NCBI GenBank assembly: GCA_965246855.1
Contig: CBDFFP010000003.1
Location: 124,001 to 188,000 of the forward strand
From: UBA1952 sp965246855
GTDB taxonomy: Bacteria; Bacteroidota; Bacteroidia; Chitinophagales; Chitinophagaceae
Direction of reading: 5' to 3'
Length of the DNA: 64,000 nucleotides
The notes below the pieces were generated by a model. That model was not told where the DNA came from and made no database searches. It saw nothing but the letters and a program-made list of their open reading frames with translations. Position 1 is the stretch's first letter. Each line of letters opens with the position of its first letter. Below, piece by piece: positions 15,968 to 23,982 of the stretch. The translations under genes were made by a program, and so were the position numbers.

Positions 15968-17770
15968 ATGATCTCCCGCATCTTTGACATCATCGCCAAA
16001 CGCGCTGAACAAGCTCCCGACGCTGTTTTGCTGGCCTCTAAAGAAGGCGGGGAGTGGCGCGAATGGTCGGCACAGGAATGCCACACCAAAGCGGCGCAGT
16101 TGGCCGCAGGCCTGCTTCAACTGGGCATCTCCCGCGACGTACACGACCCGGAAAAGCAGGAGAAGATTGTGCTTATTTCCCCCAACAGGCCGGAGTGGAT
16201 TATTACCGACCTCGCCGCGCAAATGGCAGGCGTGGCCCTGACGCCGCTTTATCCCACAATCTCTCCCGCAGACCTGAAATTTGTGCTGGAAGAAGCCGAA
16301 GTGCGTTACGTTATCCTTTCCGGCTCCGACACGGCGCGCCGTTTTGGGTCCGCCATTGGGGAGGCGAAAAGCGTGGAGCGCATCTACACTTTTGACCCCG
16401 TAGAAGGCCTGCGCCACTGGGAAGAGCTGCTGGCCGGAGAAGCGATTTCTCCAACTGAGACGGCCCGCATTTCGCCCGACACCGTAGCCACGATTATCTA
16501 TACCTCTGGCACCACGGGCGAGCCGAAAGGCGTGATGCTGACCCACCGGAATCTGACGAGCAATATCGCGCAGGCGATGCCCGCTTTTACGTTTGCAACG
16601 CACGGCGAGCGTGCGCTGTCCTTCCTGCCCCTGAATCATGTCTTTGAGCGCACCATTACGTACCTCTACCTGCGCGGCGGGCTGAGCGTTTGGTACGCCG
16701 AGGGCTTGGAGAAGATAGGTGACAACCTAAAGGAGGTGAAACCGATTGTCTTCTCCACCGTTCCGCGTCTTTTGGAGAAGGTGTATGAAAAGCTGGTGGC
16801 CGTTGGGCTGGAGCTGAAGGGGATAAAAAAGAAGCTGTACTTCGGCGCGCTGGACGCGGCGCGGGAATACGACAACGCCAAGCCCGGCAGCATCGGCTAC
16901 CGCTTGAAACTGGCCTTCTTTGACCGCCTTATTTTTTCTAAATGGCGCGCCGCGCTGGGCGGCAACATCCGCGCCATTGTGTGCGGTTCGGCGGCGTTGC
17001 AGGAAAGACTTAACCGTACGTTTTCGGCTACGGGAATGACGGTGATGGAAGGCTACGGACTGACGGAGGCTTCGCCTTTTATCTCCTGCAACCGCTACGA
17101 AAACGAAGGCAGGCGCATCGGGACGATTGGCCCCGTACTGGATGGCATTGAGGCCCGCTTTGCAGACGACGGCGAGATAGAAGTGCGCGGCGACAACGTG
17201 ATGAAGGGCTACTACAAACGCCCCGACCAAACGGCGGAAGTGTTGGCGGACGGCTGGCTGAAGACCGGCGACGTGGGCACTTGGGTAGAAGTCCGTTTCC
17301 TGAAAATAACAGACCGGAAGAAAGAGATTTTCAAGAACTCGGGCGGCAAATACATTGCCCCGCAGCCCATTGAAAACAAGATGCGCGAAAGCCCTTTTAT
17401 AGAGCAGATGATGGTGGTGGGCGCGGGCGAAAAATACGTAAGCGCGCTTATTGTTCCGGCATTTGACAGGCTGAAAAAATGGCTGCAAGACGCAGGCGCG
17501 GACGTGCCGAAAACGCGCGCAGAAATTGCGGCCCTTCCGCAGGTAAAGCAGCTTTTGAAAAAGCAGTTGGATAAGTACAACGCGGCCTTCTCGCCCATAG
17601 AAAAGGTAAAGAAGTTTGCGCTTCTGGCGGAGGAATGGACGACCGAAAGGGGAGAATTGACGCCTTCGTTGAAGCTGCGTCGCCGCGTGATTGAGCAGCG
17701 TTATGCTGCGGACATCGCGGGGCTGTATACTGCCTCCCCCCAACCCCCTCCGAAGGAGGGGGAGGCATAA
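15968..17770 (+). CDS. Long-chain acyl-CoA synthetase (AMP-forming)
   Basis: This protein of 600 residues activates fatty acids via an acyl-adenylate. Motifs are IIYTSGTTGEPKGVMLTHRN (P-loop), EGYGLTEASPFIS (A5), and LKTGDVG with FLKITDRKKEIFKNSGGKYI (A7, A8 and the catalytic lysine region). The family start in Bacteroidota is close to RIFDII, supporting ATG 15968; an in-frame ATG at 15896 adds 24 residues next to a repeat element. The last 13 residues (TASPQPPPKEGEA) are encoded by a palindromic repeat at 17732-17766, so the C-terminus has been replaced or extended by the element. Confidence 0.92.
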   Translation: MISRIFDIIAKRAEQAPDAVLLASKEGGEWREWSAQECHTKAAQLAAGLLQLGISRDVHDPEKQEKIVLISPNRPEWIITDLAAQMAGVALTPLYPTISPADLKFVLEEAEVRYVILSGSDTARRFGSAIGEAKSVERIYTFDPVEGLRHWEELLAGEAISPTETARISPDTVATIIYTSGTTGEPKGVMLTHRNLTSNIAQAMPAFTFATHGERALSFLPLNHVFERTITYLYLRGGLSVWYAEGLEKIGDNLKEVKPIVFSTVPRLLEKVYEKLVAVGLELKGIKKKLYFGALDAAREYDNAKPGSIGYRLKLAFFDRLIFSKWRAALGGNIRAIVCGSAALQERLNRTFSATGMTVMEGYGLTEASPFISCNRYENEGRRIGTIGPVLDGIEARFADDGEIEVRGDNVMKGYYKRPDQTAEVLADGWLKTGDVGTWVEVRFLKITDRKKEIFKNSGGKYIAPQPIENKMRESPFIEQMMVVGAGEKYVSALIVPAFDRLKKWLQDAGADVPKTRAEIAALPQVKQLLKKQLDKYNAAFSPIEKVKKFALLAEEWTTERGELTPSLKLRRRVIEQRYAADIAGLYTASPQPPPKEGEA

Positions 17771-17855
17771 CCGATATCAGGCACAATCAGCGGGTTAGTA
17801 ACGTGTTGTAAGCGGGCGTCACCTTTCCCCTTCGGGGAAGGGCCGGGGATGGGGC
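17732..17855. repeat. Two G/C-rich palindromic elements at the 3' end of the acyl-CoA synthetase gene
   Basis: The first (17732-17766) is GCCTCCCCC ... CCTCCGAAGGAGG ... GGGGGAGGC and lies inside the coding frame and up to the stop. The second (17818-17855) has CCCCTTCGGGGAAGGGCCGG. A near copy of the second is at 39851-39890 beside prs. The 186-bp gap to the next gene contains nothing else recognisable. Confidence 0.7.
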
Positions 17856-17956
17856 CGAAAGAAAAAGAGGTATTTTTAACGCTAGAGACCTTCTTCGCTG
17901 TGCCGCAGAAGCGGCAGCGAAACAACCGCTGGCACCATCATTTCCTGTTACTGCTC

Positions 17957-18439
17957 ATGCGCATCGCCCTTCTCCTTTGTCTTTTCCTTCTTCAAGCCTT
18001 TTTTGCCCCCCTTAAAGCGCAGAACTGGAACACTACTGTTCCAAAAGAAATTGTCATCCTCCATTCCTCCAAAGACTACAAGGCAGTCCTTAAGACCGCA
18101 CGGGAAGCCGCAAAAAGACTGGGCCGGAAACTGGACCTCGGCGCCAATAACTCCAACGCTAAGCTGGGCCTTTCTATGTCCAAATCCGACTGCGCAGGCA
18201 ACGGGTACGACTACCCTTGCTACACCGCGCGCGGCGATGGCAATGCCGACAACAGCGATTATATCTCCATTGAATTCTCCAATGCCTACGAAGGCTTCCG
18301 GCCCGGATACTATATTGTGGTAGCTGCCATTGGCGAGCCGGGCAGCGCAGCCGTTCGCAACACGCTGGCCGCCTCCCAGAAAATTTATCCCGATGCCTAT
18401 GCCAAACAAACCCGCGTTTGGTTTGGCTGTATGCACTAA
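17957..18439 (+). CDS. Secreted protein of unknown function
   Basis: This 160-residue protein has a clear signal peptide (MRIALLLCLFLLQAFFAPLK, cleavage probably after KAQ). The mature part includes EIVILHSSKDYKAVLKTARE, then a cysteine pair in DCAGNGYDYPCY and a C-terminal RVWFGCMH. The strand-helix pattern with VVVAAIGE and AAVRNTLAASQKIYPDAYAK recalls the SPOR-like ferredoxin fold, but that is only an impression. ATG at 17957 is used because the upstream extension would bury the signal peptide. Confidence 0.65.
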   Translation: MRIALLLCLFLLQAFFAPLKAQNWNTTVPKEIVILHSSKDYKAVLKTAREAAKRLGRKLDLGANNSNAKLGLSMSKSDCAGNGYDYPCYTARGDGNADNSDYISIEFSNAYEGFRPGYYIVVAAIGEPGSAAVRNTLAASQKIYPDAYAKQTRVWFGCMH

Positions 18440-18507
18440 CAGCGCAGCACGCGCCTTTGCCCTAAACCCTCGTCACTTCCGAAGGAGGCATGCATAAGAG
18501 GCTATGG

Positions 18508-18540
18508 ATTTTCTACAGGTTCCCTTCGGGAAGGACAAAA
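18508..18540. repeat. Dispersed hairpin element (TTCCCTTCGGGAA family)
   Basis: This copy matches the one at 5485 almost base for base (TTCTACAGGTTCCCTTCGGG, then AAGGACAAAA). It sits in the 209-bp gap between two exported-protein genes. Confidence 0.7.
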
Positions 18541-18634
18541 AGGGGTTTGGCAACAAAAGCGAAGCCTTTCCTTTCTCTTTCAAACGGCTTTTGTCAGACC
18601 CACGCCGCTTTCCCTTTTCCCCAAAACATTTCCC

Positions 18635-18642
18635 TACCTTTA
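18635..18642 (+). promoter_or_regulatory. -7-like element close to start codon
   Basis: TACCTTTA lies only 6 bp before the ATG at 18649. The same arrangement, TACCTTTAT then ATGCGC, occurs at 33490, so these transcripts may be leaderless or nearly so. Confidence 0.4.
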
Positions 18643-18648
18643 TCTCCT

Positions 18649-19458
18649 ATGCGCCTTCTACACCTTCCCCTTTTGCTTTCCGCCGCACTCCTGACAGCCC
18701 TCACCGGCTGCAAGAAAGACACCGCAAGCAGCACGGAAGACACCGGCTATGCCGCCGATTATGCCCGACTAGAAAATTCCTTTGGCAATGCCCAAGACCT
18801 CGCCGACCGAGCTGTTCAAAGCGGCAGCGCTGCCAACCTGAAAACCACCAGCCTTTGCGCAACCGTTACCCACGACACGATGAGCAGTCCCCGCGTCCTC
18901 ACTATTGACTTCGGCAGCACCAACTGCCTTTGCAATGATGGCAAATACCGCCGGGGCAAAATCAAAGTAGCTTATACGGGCCGCTATGCGGATAGCGGAA
19001 CCGTTCGTACTTTTTCCTTCGACCAGTATTTCATCAACGACAACCAGCTTACGGGCCGCAAGACGGTGACCAATATGGGCCGCAACGGGCAGGGCCAACC
19101 GGTCTTCTCCATCGTCCAGAACGATTCCCTTATCCTCACCAATGGAAATGGCATACGCAGTTGGAACAGCACGCGCACGCGTACGTGGACAGCAGGCTAC
19201 AACACAACGACTTGGACGGACGATGCGTATGACGTCTCCGGCAGTGCCATGCTGACGCGCGCCAGTGGCAAGACGTTCAGCATCCTTATCACTACGCCGC
19301 TCCACCGCGCCCTGAGCTGCGACTGGATAGAAAGTGGCGTCGTTACTATTACCCCCACCGGCGGCGTCACTCGCACGTTGGACTTTGGCAACGGCGGCTG
19401 CGACAGCACGGCCACACTGACAGTGAACGGACAGACGCGTACCGTTCAACTGCCTTAG
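18649..19458 (+). CDS. Putative lipoprotein of unknown function
   Basis: This 269-residue protein has a lipoprotein signal (MRLLHLPLLLSAALLTALTG then CKKD) with lipobox LTGC. The mature domain is beta-rich, with repeated patterns such as RVLTIDFGSTNCLCNDGKY, KIKVAYTGRYADSGTVRTF and VTITPTGGVTRTLDFGNGGC. The recurring DFGxxxC motif suggests an internal duplication of a beta domain. No known family is recognised. A terminator follows 22 bp after the stop. Confidence 0.7.
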   Translation: MRLLHLPLLLSAALLTALTGCKKDTASSTEDTGYAADYARLENSFGNAQDLADRAVQSGSAANLKTTSLCATVTHDTMSSPRVLTIDFGSTNCLCNDGKYRRGKIKVAYTGRYADSGTVRTFSFDQYFINDNQLTGRKTVTNMGRNGQGQPVFSIVQNDSLILTNGNGIRSWNSTRTRTWTAGYNTTTWTDDAYDVSGSAMLTRASGKTFSILITTPLHRALSCDWIESGVVTITPTGGVTRTLDFGNGGCDSTATLTVNGQTRTVQLP

Positions 19459-19480
19459 AAGGATTTTACATTCACTCATG

Positions 19481-19510
19481 AAAAGCCCGCTTTTATAGTG
19501 GGCTTTTATG
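19481..19510 (+). terminator. Terminator after the lipoprotein gene
   Basis: AAAAGCCCGCT pairs with AGTGGGCTTTT (one G-T pair) around a TTTAT loop, followed by TATGTTTTTG. Confidence 0.82.
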
Positions 19511-19563
19511 TTTTTGTGGAATTAAAGGTGGGTTTTCCTGCCCTTGATGCCTTCTGACAAAGG

Positions 19564-19670
19564 GACTATCGATTTTAGAAAGGGGACTACGCGTTCTGGC
19601 TTCCCGACTATCGATTCTGGCAAAGGGACTACCGATTCTGGCTTCCCGACTACCGGTTCTCGGTATTCGG
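19564..19670. repeat. 21-bp tandem array (five units, GACTAYCGATTCTGG core)
   Basis: GACTA recurs at 19564, 19585, 19606, 19627 and 19648, exactly 21 bp apart. The core GACTAYCGATTCTGG is followed by about 6 variable bases. These alternate between an A type ending AAAGG(G) and a B type ending CTTCCC, giving a 42-bp superperiod. The array lies between two terminators in the convergent gap between the lipoprotein gene and metK; this 314-bp gap holds nothing else. Confidence 0.88.
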
Positions 19671-19710
19671 GAATGCCTATTCGCCAAGCGGGAACGGCAC
19701 GGCGCAAAGC

Positions 19711-19750
19711 AAAACACCCGTTAGGTCTCGAAGACCTAACGGGTGTTTTA
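19711..19750. terminator. Strong bidirectional terminator downstream of metK
   Basis: A perfect 18-bp stem (AAAACACCCGTTAGGTCT / AGACCTAACGGGTGTTTT) with a CGA loop has A and T runs on both sides, so it can act on either strand. It lies 22 bp beyond the metK stop. Confidence 0.92.
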
Positions 19751-19772
19751 TCTAGAAAGAATTACTTCCCTC

Positions 19773-21023
19773 CTAGAGGCCAAAGGCGCTTTTCACGGCG
19801 TCCACAAAGTCCAGCTTTTCCCACGTAAACAGTTCCACTTCCATCTCCTTCTTTTGTCCGCCTGCGCTCTTGAAGGTCTTTTTCACCGTCTTGGGCGTGC
19901 GGCCCATGTGGCCGTAGGCCGCGCACTCGCTGTACATGGGTTGGCGCAGCTTCAGGCGCTGCTCAATGAAGTAGGGGCGCATGTCGAACACCTCCGAAAT
20001 CTTTTCGGCGATTTCGCCGTCGTTCATTTCCACTTTCGCCGTGCCGTAAGTGTTCACGTAGAGGCCCATGGGCTGGGCCACGCCAATGGCGTAGCTCACC
20101 TGCACCAGCACCTCGTCGCAAAGGCCGGCAGCTACCATGTTCTTGGCGATGTGGCGCGTGGCATAGGCCGCCGAGCGGTCCACCTTGCTGGGGTCTTTGC
20201 CGCTGAATGCGCCGCCGCCGTGTGCGCCCTTGCCGCCGTAAGTGTCCACGATAATCTTTCTTCCCGTCAGGCCCGTATCGCCATGTGGCCCGCCAATCAC
20301 GAACTTGCCGGTGGGGTTGATGTGGTACTTAATGTCGTTGTTGAAGAACTCTGTGTACTGCGGATAATCTTTTTTCACGCGCGGAATCAGGATAGCCTTC
20401 ACGTCCTCCGTGATGCGGGCCTGCATTTCCTTTTCCTCCGCAAAATCATCGTGCTGCGTAGAGATAACGATGGTGTCGATGCGCGTCGGGCGGTTGTTGT
20501 CGGCATACTCAAGGGTCACCTGGCTTTTGGCGTCGGGGCGCAGGTAGGTCATTTCCTTTCCTTCCTTGCGGATATCCGATAGCTCGCGCAGCAGGGCGTG
20601 GCTCAGGTCAAGGGCGAGGGGCATGTAGTTGTCCGTCTCGTTGGTGGCGTAGCCAAACATCATTCCCTGGTCGCCCGCGCCTTGTTCTTCCTTTGTCTTT
20701 TTGTCCACACCCTGATTGATGTCGGGGCTTTGCTCGTGAATGGCAGACAGCACGCCGCAGGAATTAGCCTCAAACATGTACTCGCTCTTGGTGTAGCCGA
20801 TGCGGGCGATGACCTCGCGGGCAATGGTGGGCACATCGATGTAGGTGTTGCATTTCACCTCGCCCGCAAGCACCACCTGGCCGGTAGTAACAAGGGTTTC
20901 GCAGGCAATTTTGGCTTCCGGATCCCATGCCAGAAAGTTGTCCACAAGTGCGTCCGAAATCTGGTCGGCAACTTTGTCGGGATGGCCCTCTGAAACAGAT
21001 TCAGAGGTGAAGAGGTAAGGCAT
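19773..21023 (-). CDS. metK: S-adenosylmethionine synthase
   Basis: This 416-residue enzyme makes S-adenosylmethionine from methionine and ATP in the cytoplasm. Signature stretches include LFTSESVSEGHPDKVADQIS at the N-terminus (catalytic His in GHPDK), GAGDQGMMFGYA, and GGGAFSGKDPSKVDRSAAY with the phosphate-binding glycine-rich loop. The start MPYLFTSES at 21023 is the family start; upstream in-frame sequence is non-coding. No SAM riboswitch-like structure was recognised upstream. It stands alone on the minus strand, bounded by the terminators at 19711 and 21142. Confidence 0.98.
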   Translation of the reverse strand: MPYLFTSESVSEGHPDKVADQISDALVDNFLAWDPEAKIACETLVTTGQVVLAGEVKCNTYIDVPTIAREVIARIGYTKSEYMFEANSCGVLSAIHEQSPDINQGVDKKTKEEQGAGDQGMMFGYATNETDNYMPLALDLSHALLRELSDIRKEGKEMTYLRPDAKSQVTLEYADNNRPTRIDTIVISTQHDDFAEEKEMQARITEDVKAILIPRVKKDYPQYTEFFNNDIKYHINPTGKFVIGGPHGDTGLTGRKIIVDTYGGKGAHGGGAFSGKDPSKVDRSAAYATRHIAKNMVAAGLCDEVLVQVSYAIGVAQPMGLYVNTYGTAKVEMNDGEIAEKISEVFDMRPYFIEQRLKLRQPMYSECAAYGHMGRTPKTVKKTFKSAGGQKKEMEVELFTWEKLDFVDAVKSAFGL

Positions 21024-21141
21024 AGATGCTTTCGTTTTTACCCGTAGAAAAGCGGGGCGCGCGAAGATAATGTTCCAAATGGAAATGGCGGAGAAAATAA
21101 CCCGGCGAGCGTGTAGGGGAAAGAAGGTGTGGGGGAAAGAG

Positions 21142-21204
21142 GAAGCCCCGCCGGGGAGCAAACAGCCTTTTTGGGAAACCTGTTTGCCCTCCGGCGGGGC
21201 CTTT
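21142..21204 (-). terminator. Terminator downstream of the FkbM gene
   Basis: A long imperfect stem (minus strand GGCCCCGCCGGAGGGCAAAC ... CTGTTTGCTCCCCGGCGGGG) lies 20 bp past the FkbM methyltransferase stop. It separates that gene from metK. Confidence 0.75.
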
Positions 21205-21224
21205 TGGGTGTTGGATAGAAGTGC

Positions 21225-22112
21225 TTAGCGCCTGGCGATCAAATCGAAATGGCAGTGGGTAGCAAAGTCGTGGTCTACGGTCACCTTTTCGTCCGTATCG
21301 GCCCGCAGAAATTGGGTGTAGCCCAGCTCCTGAAGAAGCTGGAGGAGTGCTTTGCTCGACTGGCCCTGCTCGCGCAGCAGCCGATCATCCAGTTCCATAA
21401 ACAGCACGGGGTAAGACGCTTTCAGGGCATTCTTTCCGCCCTGGAGGACGAAGTATTCAAAGCCCTCCACGTCCATTTTGATAAAGTCGATGCGGGAGAT
21501 GCCTTGCTTCTGCACGAAGTTGTCCAGCGTTTCAATCTGAATCTCCTTCGTAGGGTATCCTTGCGCGTCGGTAGTGATGCGGTTCATGCCCGGGTTAGCG
21601 CTATCCAGCTCCGCCATCAGCGCCGTTCCCGGCTGACTGCCAAAGCCGATGTTGAAGGCCTGGATATTGGGGAAGCTGTTGAGGCCGATGTTCTCCGAGA
21701 GGCGCTTGAAGTTGCCGGGGTGGGGTTCGATGGAGTAGATGGTGCCGGTTTTGTTTTCCGTTGCAAATTCCAGCGTTGTCCGCCCGATGTTTCCGCCAAT
21801 ATCAATAATCGTTTTGGCTTCCCGGATGCTGTTAATGACCGGCTCAAACTCCGAATCTTCCAGTCCGTAGTAGATCAGGTGATCTACATAGCAGTTCAGG
21901 TCGAGGCGGTAGTTAATACCCTTTCTTTCCACCGAGACCATGTGGCCAGCGGGGTAGAGATAGTTTGGGGGGATAACTTTTTCGAGGAAGAAAGAGCGGT
22001 TATGCTTTAAGCGTTCCGCCAAATCCTTATCAAGCTTAGAAGAAATAAGCCAGCGCCGGAAGAAGTTCAGCACGTCAGTCTTGAAAGACCGTTTCAGCTT
22101 AAGAGGATCCAT
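21225..22112 (-). CDS. FkbM-family methyltransferase
   Basis: This 295-residue SAM-dependent methyltransferase has the FkbM pattern: IIDIGGNIGRTTLEFATE (SAM-binding glycine loop, about residues 99-116), TIYSIEPHPGNFKRLSENI, and IDFIKMDVEGFEYFVLQGG (motif with the catalytic-site aspartate). FkbM relatives methylate sugars or polyketides, and in this position cell-surface glycan modification is plausible but unproven. It starts 17 bp after the glmS stop on the same strand, so the two may be co-transcribed. Confidence 0.9.
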   Translation of the reverse strand: MDPLKLKRSFKTDVLNFFRRWLISSKLDKDLAERLKHNRSFFLEKVIPPNYLYPAGHMVSVERKGINYRLDLNCYVDHLIYYGLEDSEFEPVINSIREAKTIIDIGGNIGRTTLEFATENKTGTIYSIEPHPGNFKRLSENIGLNSFPNIQAFNIGFGSQPGTALMAELDSANPGMNRITTDAQGYPTKEIQIETLDNFVQKQGISRIDFIKMDVEGFEYFVLQGGKNALKASYPVLFMELDDRLLREQGQSSKALLQLLQELGYTQFLRADTDEKVTVDHDFATHCHFDLIARR

Positions 22113-22129
22113 GTATCTGTGGCAGTTCT

Positions 22130-23968
22130 TTATTCTACCGTTACGCTTTTGGCCAGGTTGCGGGGCTGATCCACATCGCAGCCGCGCATAATGGCAATGT
22201 GGTAGGCAAGAAGCTGAAGCGGCACGATGGTAATGAGCGGGGAAAGGATTTCCTGCGTGGCCGGCACTTCAATTACGTGATCGGCAAGGGCTTTAATCTG
22301 CGTGTCGCCTTCATTTACGATGGCGATTACTTTTCCTTTCCGGGCCTTCACTTCCTGCACGTTGGAGACGATTTTCTCGTAGGCGCTCATGTTGGTAGCA
22401 AGGAACACCACCGGCATATTTTCGTCGATGAGGGCGATAGGGCCGTGCTTCATTTCCGCCGCGGGGTAGCCTTCGGCGTGGATATAGGAAATCTCTTTGA
22501 GCTTCAGCGCGCCTTCGAGGGCCACAGGGAAATTCACGCCGCGTCCGAGATACAGGAAGTTGGTCGCGTCCTTGTAGATGGCAGCAATTTCCTGAATCTG
22601 CGCGTCCAGCTTCAGGGTTCGTTCAATCTTGGCGGGGATGTGCTCCAGTTCGTAGAGCAGCTCATTGAGGCGGGAGGCGGGGATAGTGCCTTTCTCCTTC
22701 CCGATTTGCAGCGCCATCAAGGTCAGGATAGCTACCTGCGTAGAGAACGCCTTGGTGGAAGCCACCCCGATTTCCGGGCCTGCGTGGGTGTATGTTCCGG
22801 CATGGGAAGCGCGGGCAATAGAGGAGCCAATCACGTTGCAGACGCCATAGATCAGCGCGCCGCGCTCCTTGCCCAAGTCAATAGCCGCCAGCGTATCCGC
22901 CGTTTCTCCCGATTGGGATACGGCTACCAGTACATCGCTTTCGCTCACCACCGGGTTGCGGTAGCGGAACTCCGATGCATATTCTACTTCTACCGGCACG
23001 CGGGCAAGGTCTTCCAAAAGATATTCGCCCAGCAGACCGCTGTGCCAGGAAGTGCCGCAGGCCGTGAAAAGCAGGCGATGGGCGTTTACGAAACGCTGCA
23101 TATGCTCTTGCACGCCGCTCAGCTTTATCCAGCCTTCGGAGGCGCTCATGCGGCCCCGTAATGAATCGGCGATGGCACGCGGCTGCTCGTAAATTTCTTT
23201 GAGCATAAAATGCTCAAAACCGCCTTTCTCAATAGCTTCCAGGCTCATCTCCAGGCGCTGAATGGCATGGGACTTTTCTTCGTTGCCGAGGGTTTTGATG
23301 ACGAACCTTCCGCTGCGTTCAATAACGGCGTATTCCTGGTCGTCGAGGTAAATCACGTTGCGCGTGTACTCAATAATCGGCGAAGCATCCGAGGCCACAA
23401 AAAATTCATTTTCGCCAATGCCCAGCACCAGCGGCGAACCTTTGCGGGCGGCAATCATCTTCTGCTCGTCGCCCACTTCCATCACCACGATAGCATAGGC
23501 GCCCACCACACGGTTCAGCGCCAGACGCACAGCATCTTCAAGACCTACCTTCTCCGTGTGCATCACTTCATCAATCAGGTTCACCAGCACTTCCGTATCG
23601 GTGTCGCTTTTGAAGTCGTAGCCGCGCTGCTGAAGTGCTGTTTTCAGTACCTCATAGTTCTCAATGATACCATTGTGAATGAGGGCAATCTTACCGGAAA
23701 AAGAGACGTGTGGGTGCGCGTTCCGGTCACTTGGAATACCGTGCGTGGCCCAGCGGGTATGGCCGATTCCCATTGTGGCTTCCACAGGTTGTTCCGCCAC
23801 AAAGTGTTCAAGATCAGAGACTTTGCCGGCTTTTTTATAGACGTGCAGATCGCCGTTGAGCAGCGCAACGCCTGCCGAGTCGTAGCCCCGGTATTCAAGC
23901 CTCTTCAGCCCCTTCACAAGTATCGGATAAGCCTCTTTGGGGCCGATATAGGCAACAATGCCACACAT
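22130..23968 (-). CDS. glmS: Glutamine--fructose-6-phosphate aminotransferase (isomerizing)
   Basis: This 612-residue enzyme makes glucosamine 6-phosphate for peptidoglycan and lipopolysaccharide. The N-terminal glutaminase domain begins MCGIVAYIG, so Cys2 becomes the nucleophile. It also has GIGHTRWATHG and the glutamine-binding region. Two SIS isomerase domains follow, with TACGTSWHSGLLGEYLLED and VAVSQSGETADTLAAIDL, and the C-terminus ends PRNLAKSVTVE as in canonical GlmS. No glmS ribozyme was recognised upstream, where DUF4270 ends only 14 bp away. It likely belongs to a starch-synthase-like / DUF4270 / glmS / fkbM unit. Confidence 0.98.
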   Translation of the reverse strand: MCGIVAYIGPKEAYPILVKGLKRLEYRGYDSAGVALLNGDLHVYKKAGKVSDLEHFVAEQPVEATMGIGHTRWATHGIPSDRNAHPHVSFSGKIALIHNGIIENYEVLKTALQQRGYDFKSDTDTEVLVNLIDEVMHTEKVGLEDAVRLALNRVVGAYAIVVMEVGDEQKMIAARKGSPLVLGIGENEFFVASDASPIIEYTRNVIYLDDQEYAVIERSGRFVIKTLGNEEKSHAIQRLEMSLEAIEKGGFEHFMLKEIYEQPRAIADSLRGRMSASEGWIKLSGVQEHMQRFVNAHRLLFTACGTSWHSGLLGEYLLEDLARVPVEVEYASEFRYRNPVVSESDVLVAVSQSGETADTLAAIDLGKERGALIYGVCNVIGSSIARASHAGTYTHAGPEIGVASTKAFSTQVAILTLMALQIGKEKGTIPASRLNELLYELEHIPAKIERTLKLDAQIQEIAAIYKDATNFLYLGRGVNFPVALEGALKLKEISYIHAEGYPAAEMKHGPIALIDENMPVVFLATNMSAYEKIVSNVQEVKARKGKVIAIVNEGDTQIKALADHVIEVPATQEILSPLITIVPLQLLAYHIAIMRGCDVDQPRNLAKSVTVE

Positions 23969-23982
23969 ATATCAGAGTAGGT

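Noticed and set aside
19493..19828. Both-strand frames over the 19.6-kb array
   Set aside because: They run through terminators and repeats and overlap the metK 3' end.
21024..21141. SAM riboswitch upstream of metK
   Set aside because: No recognisable SAM-I, II or III fold. The sequence is a purine-rich spacer followed by the FkbM terminator.
23969..23982. glmS ribozyme or leader upstream of glmS
   Set aside because: Only 14 bp separate DUF4270 from glmS, and no ribozyme-like core is visible.
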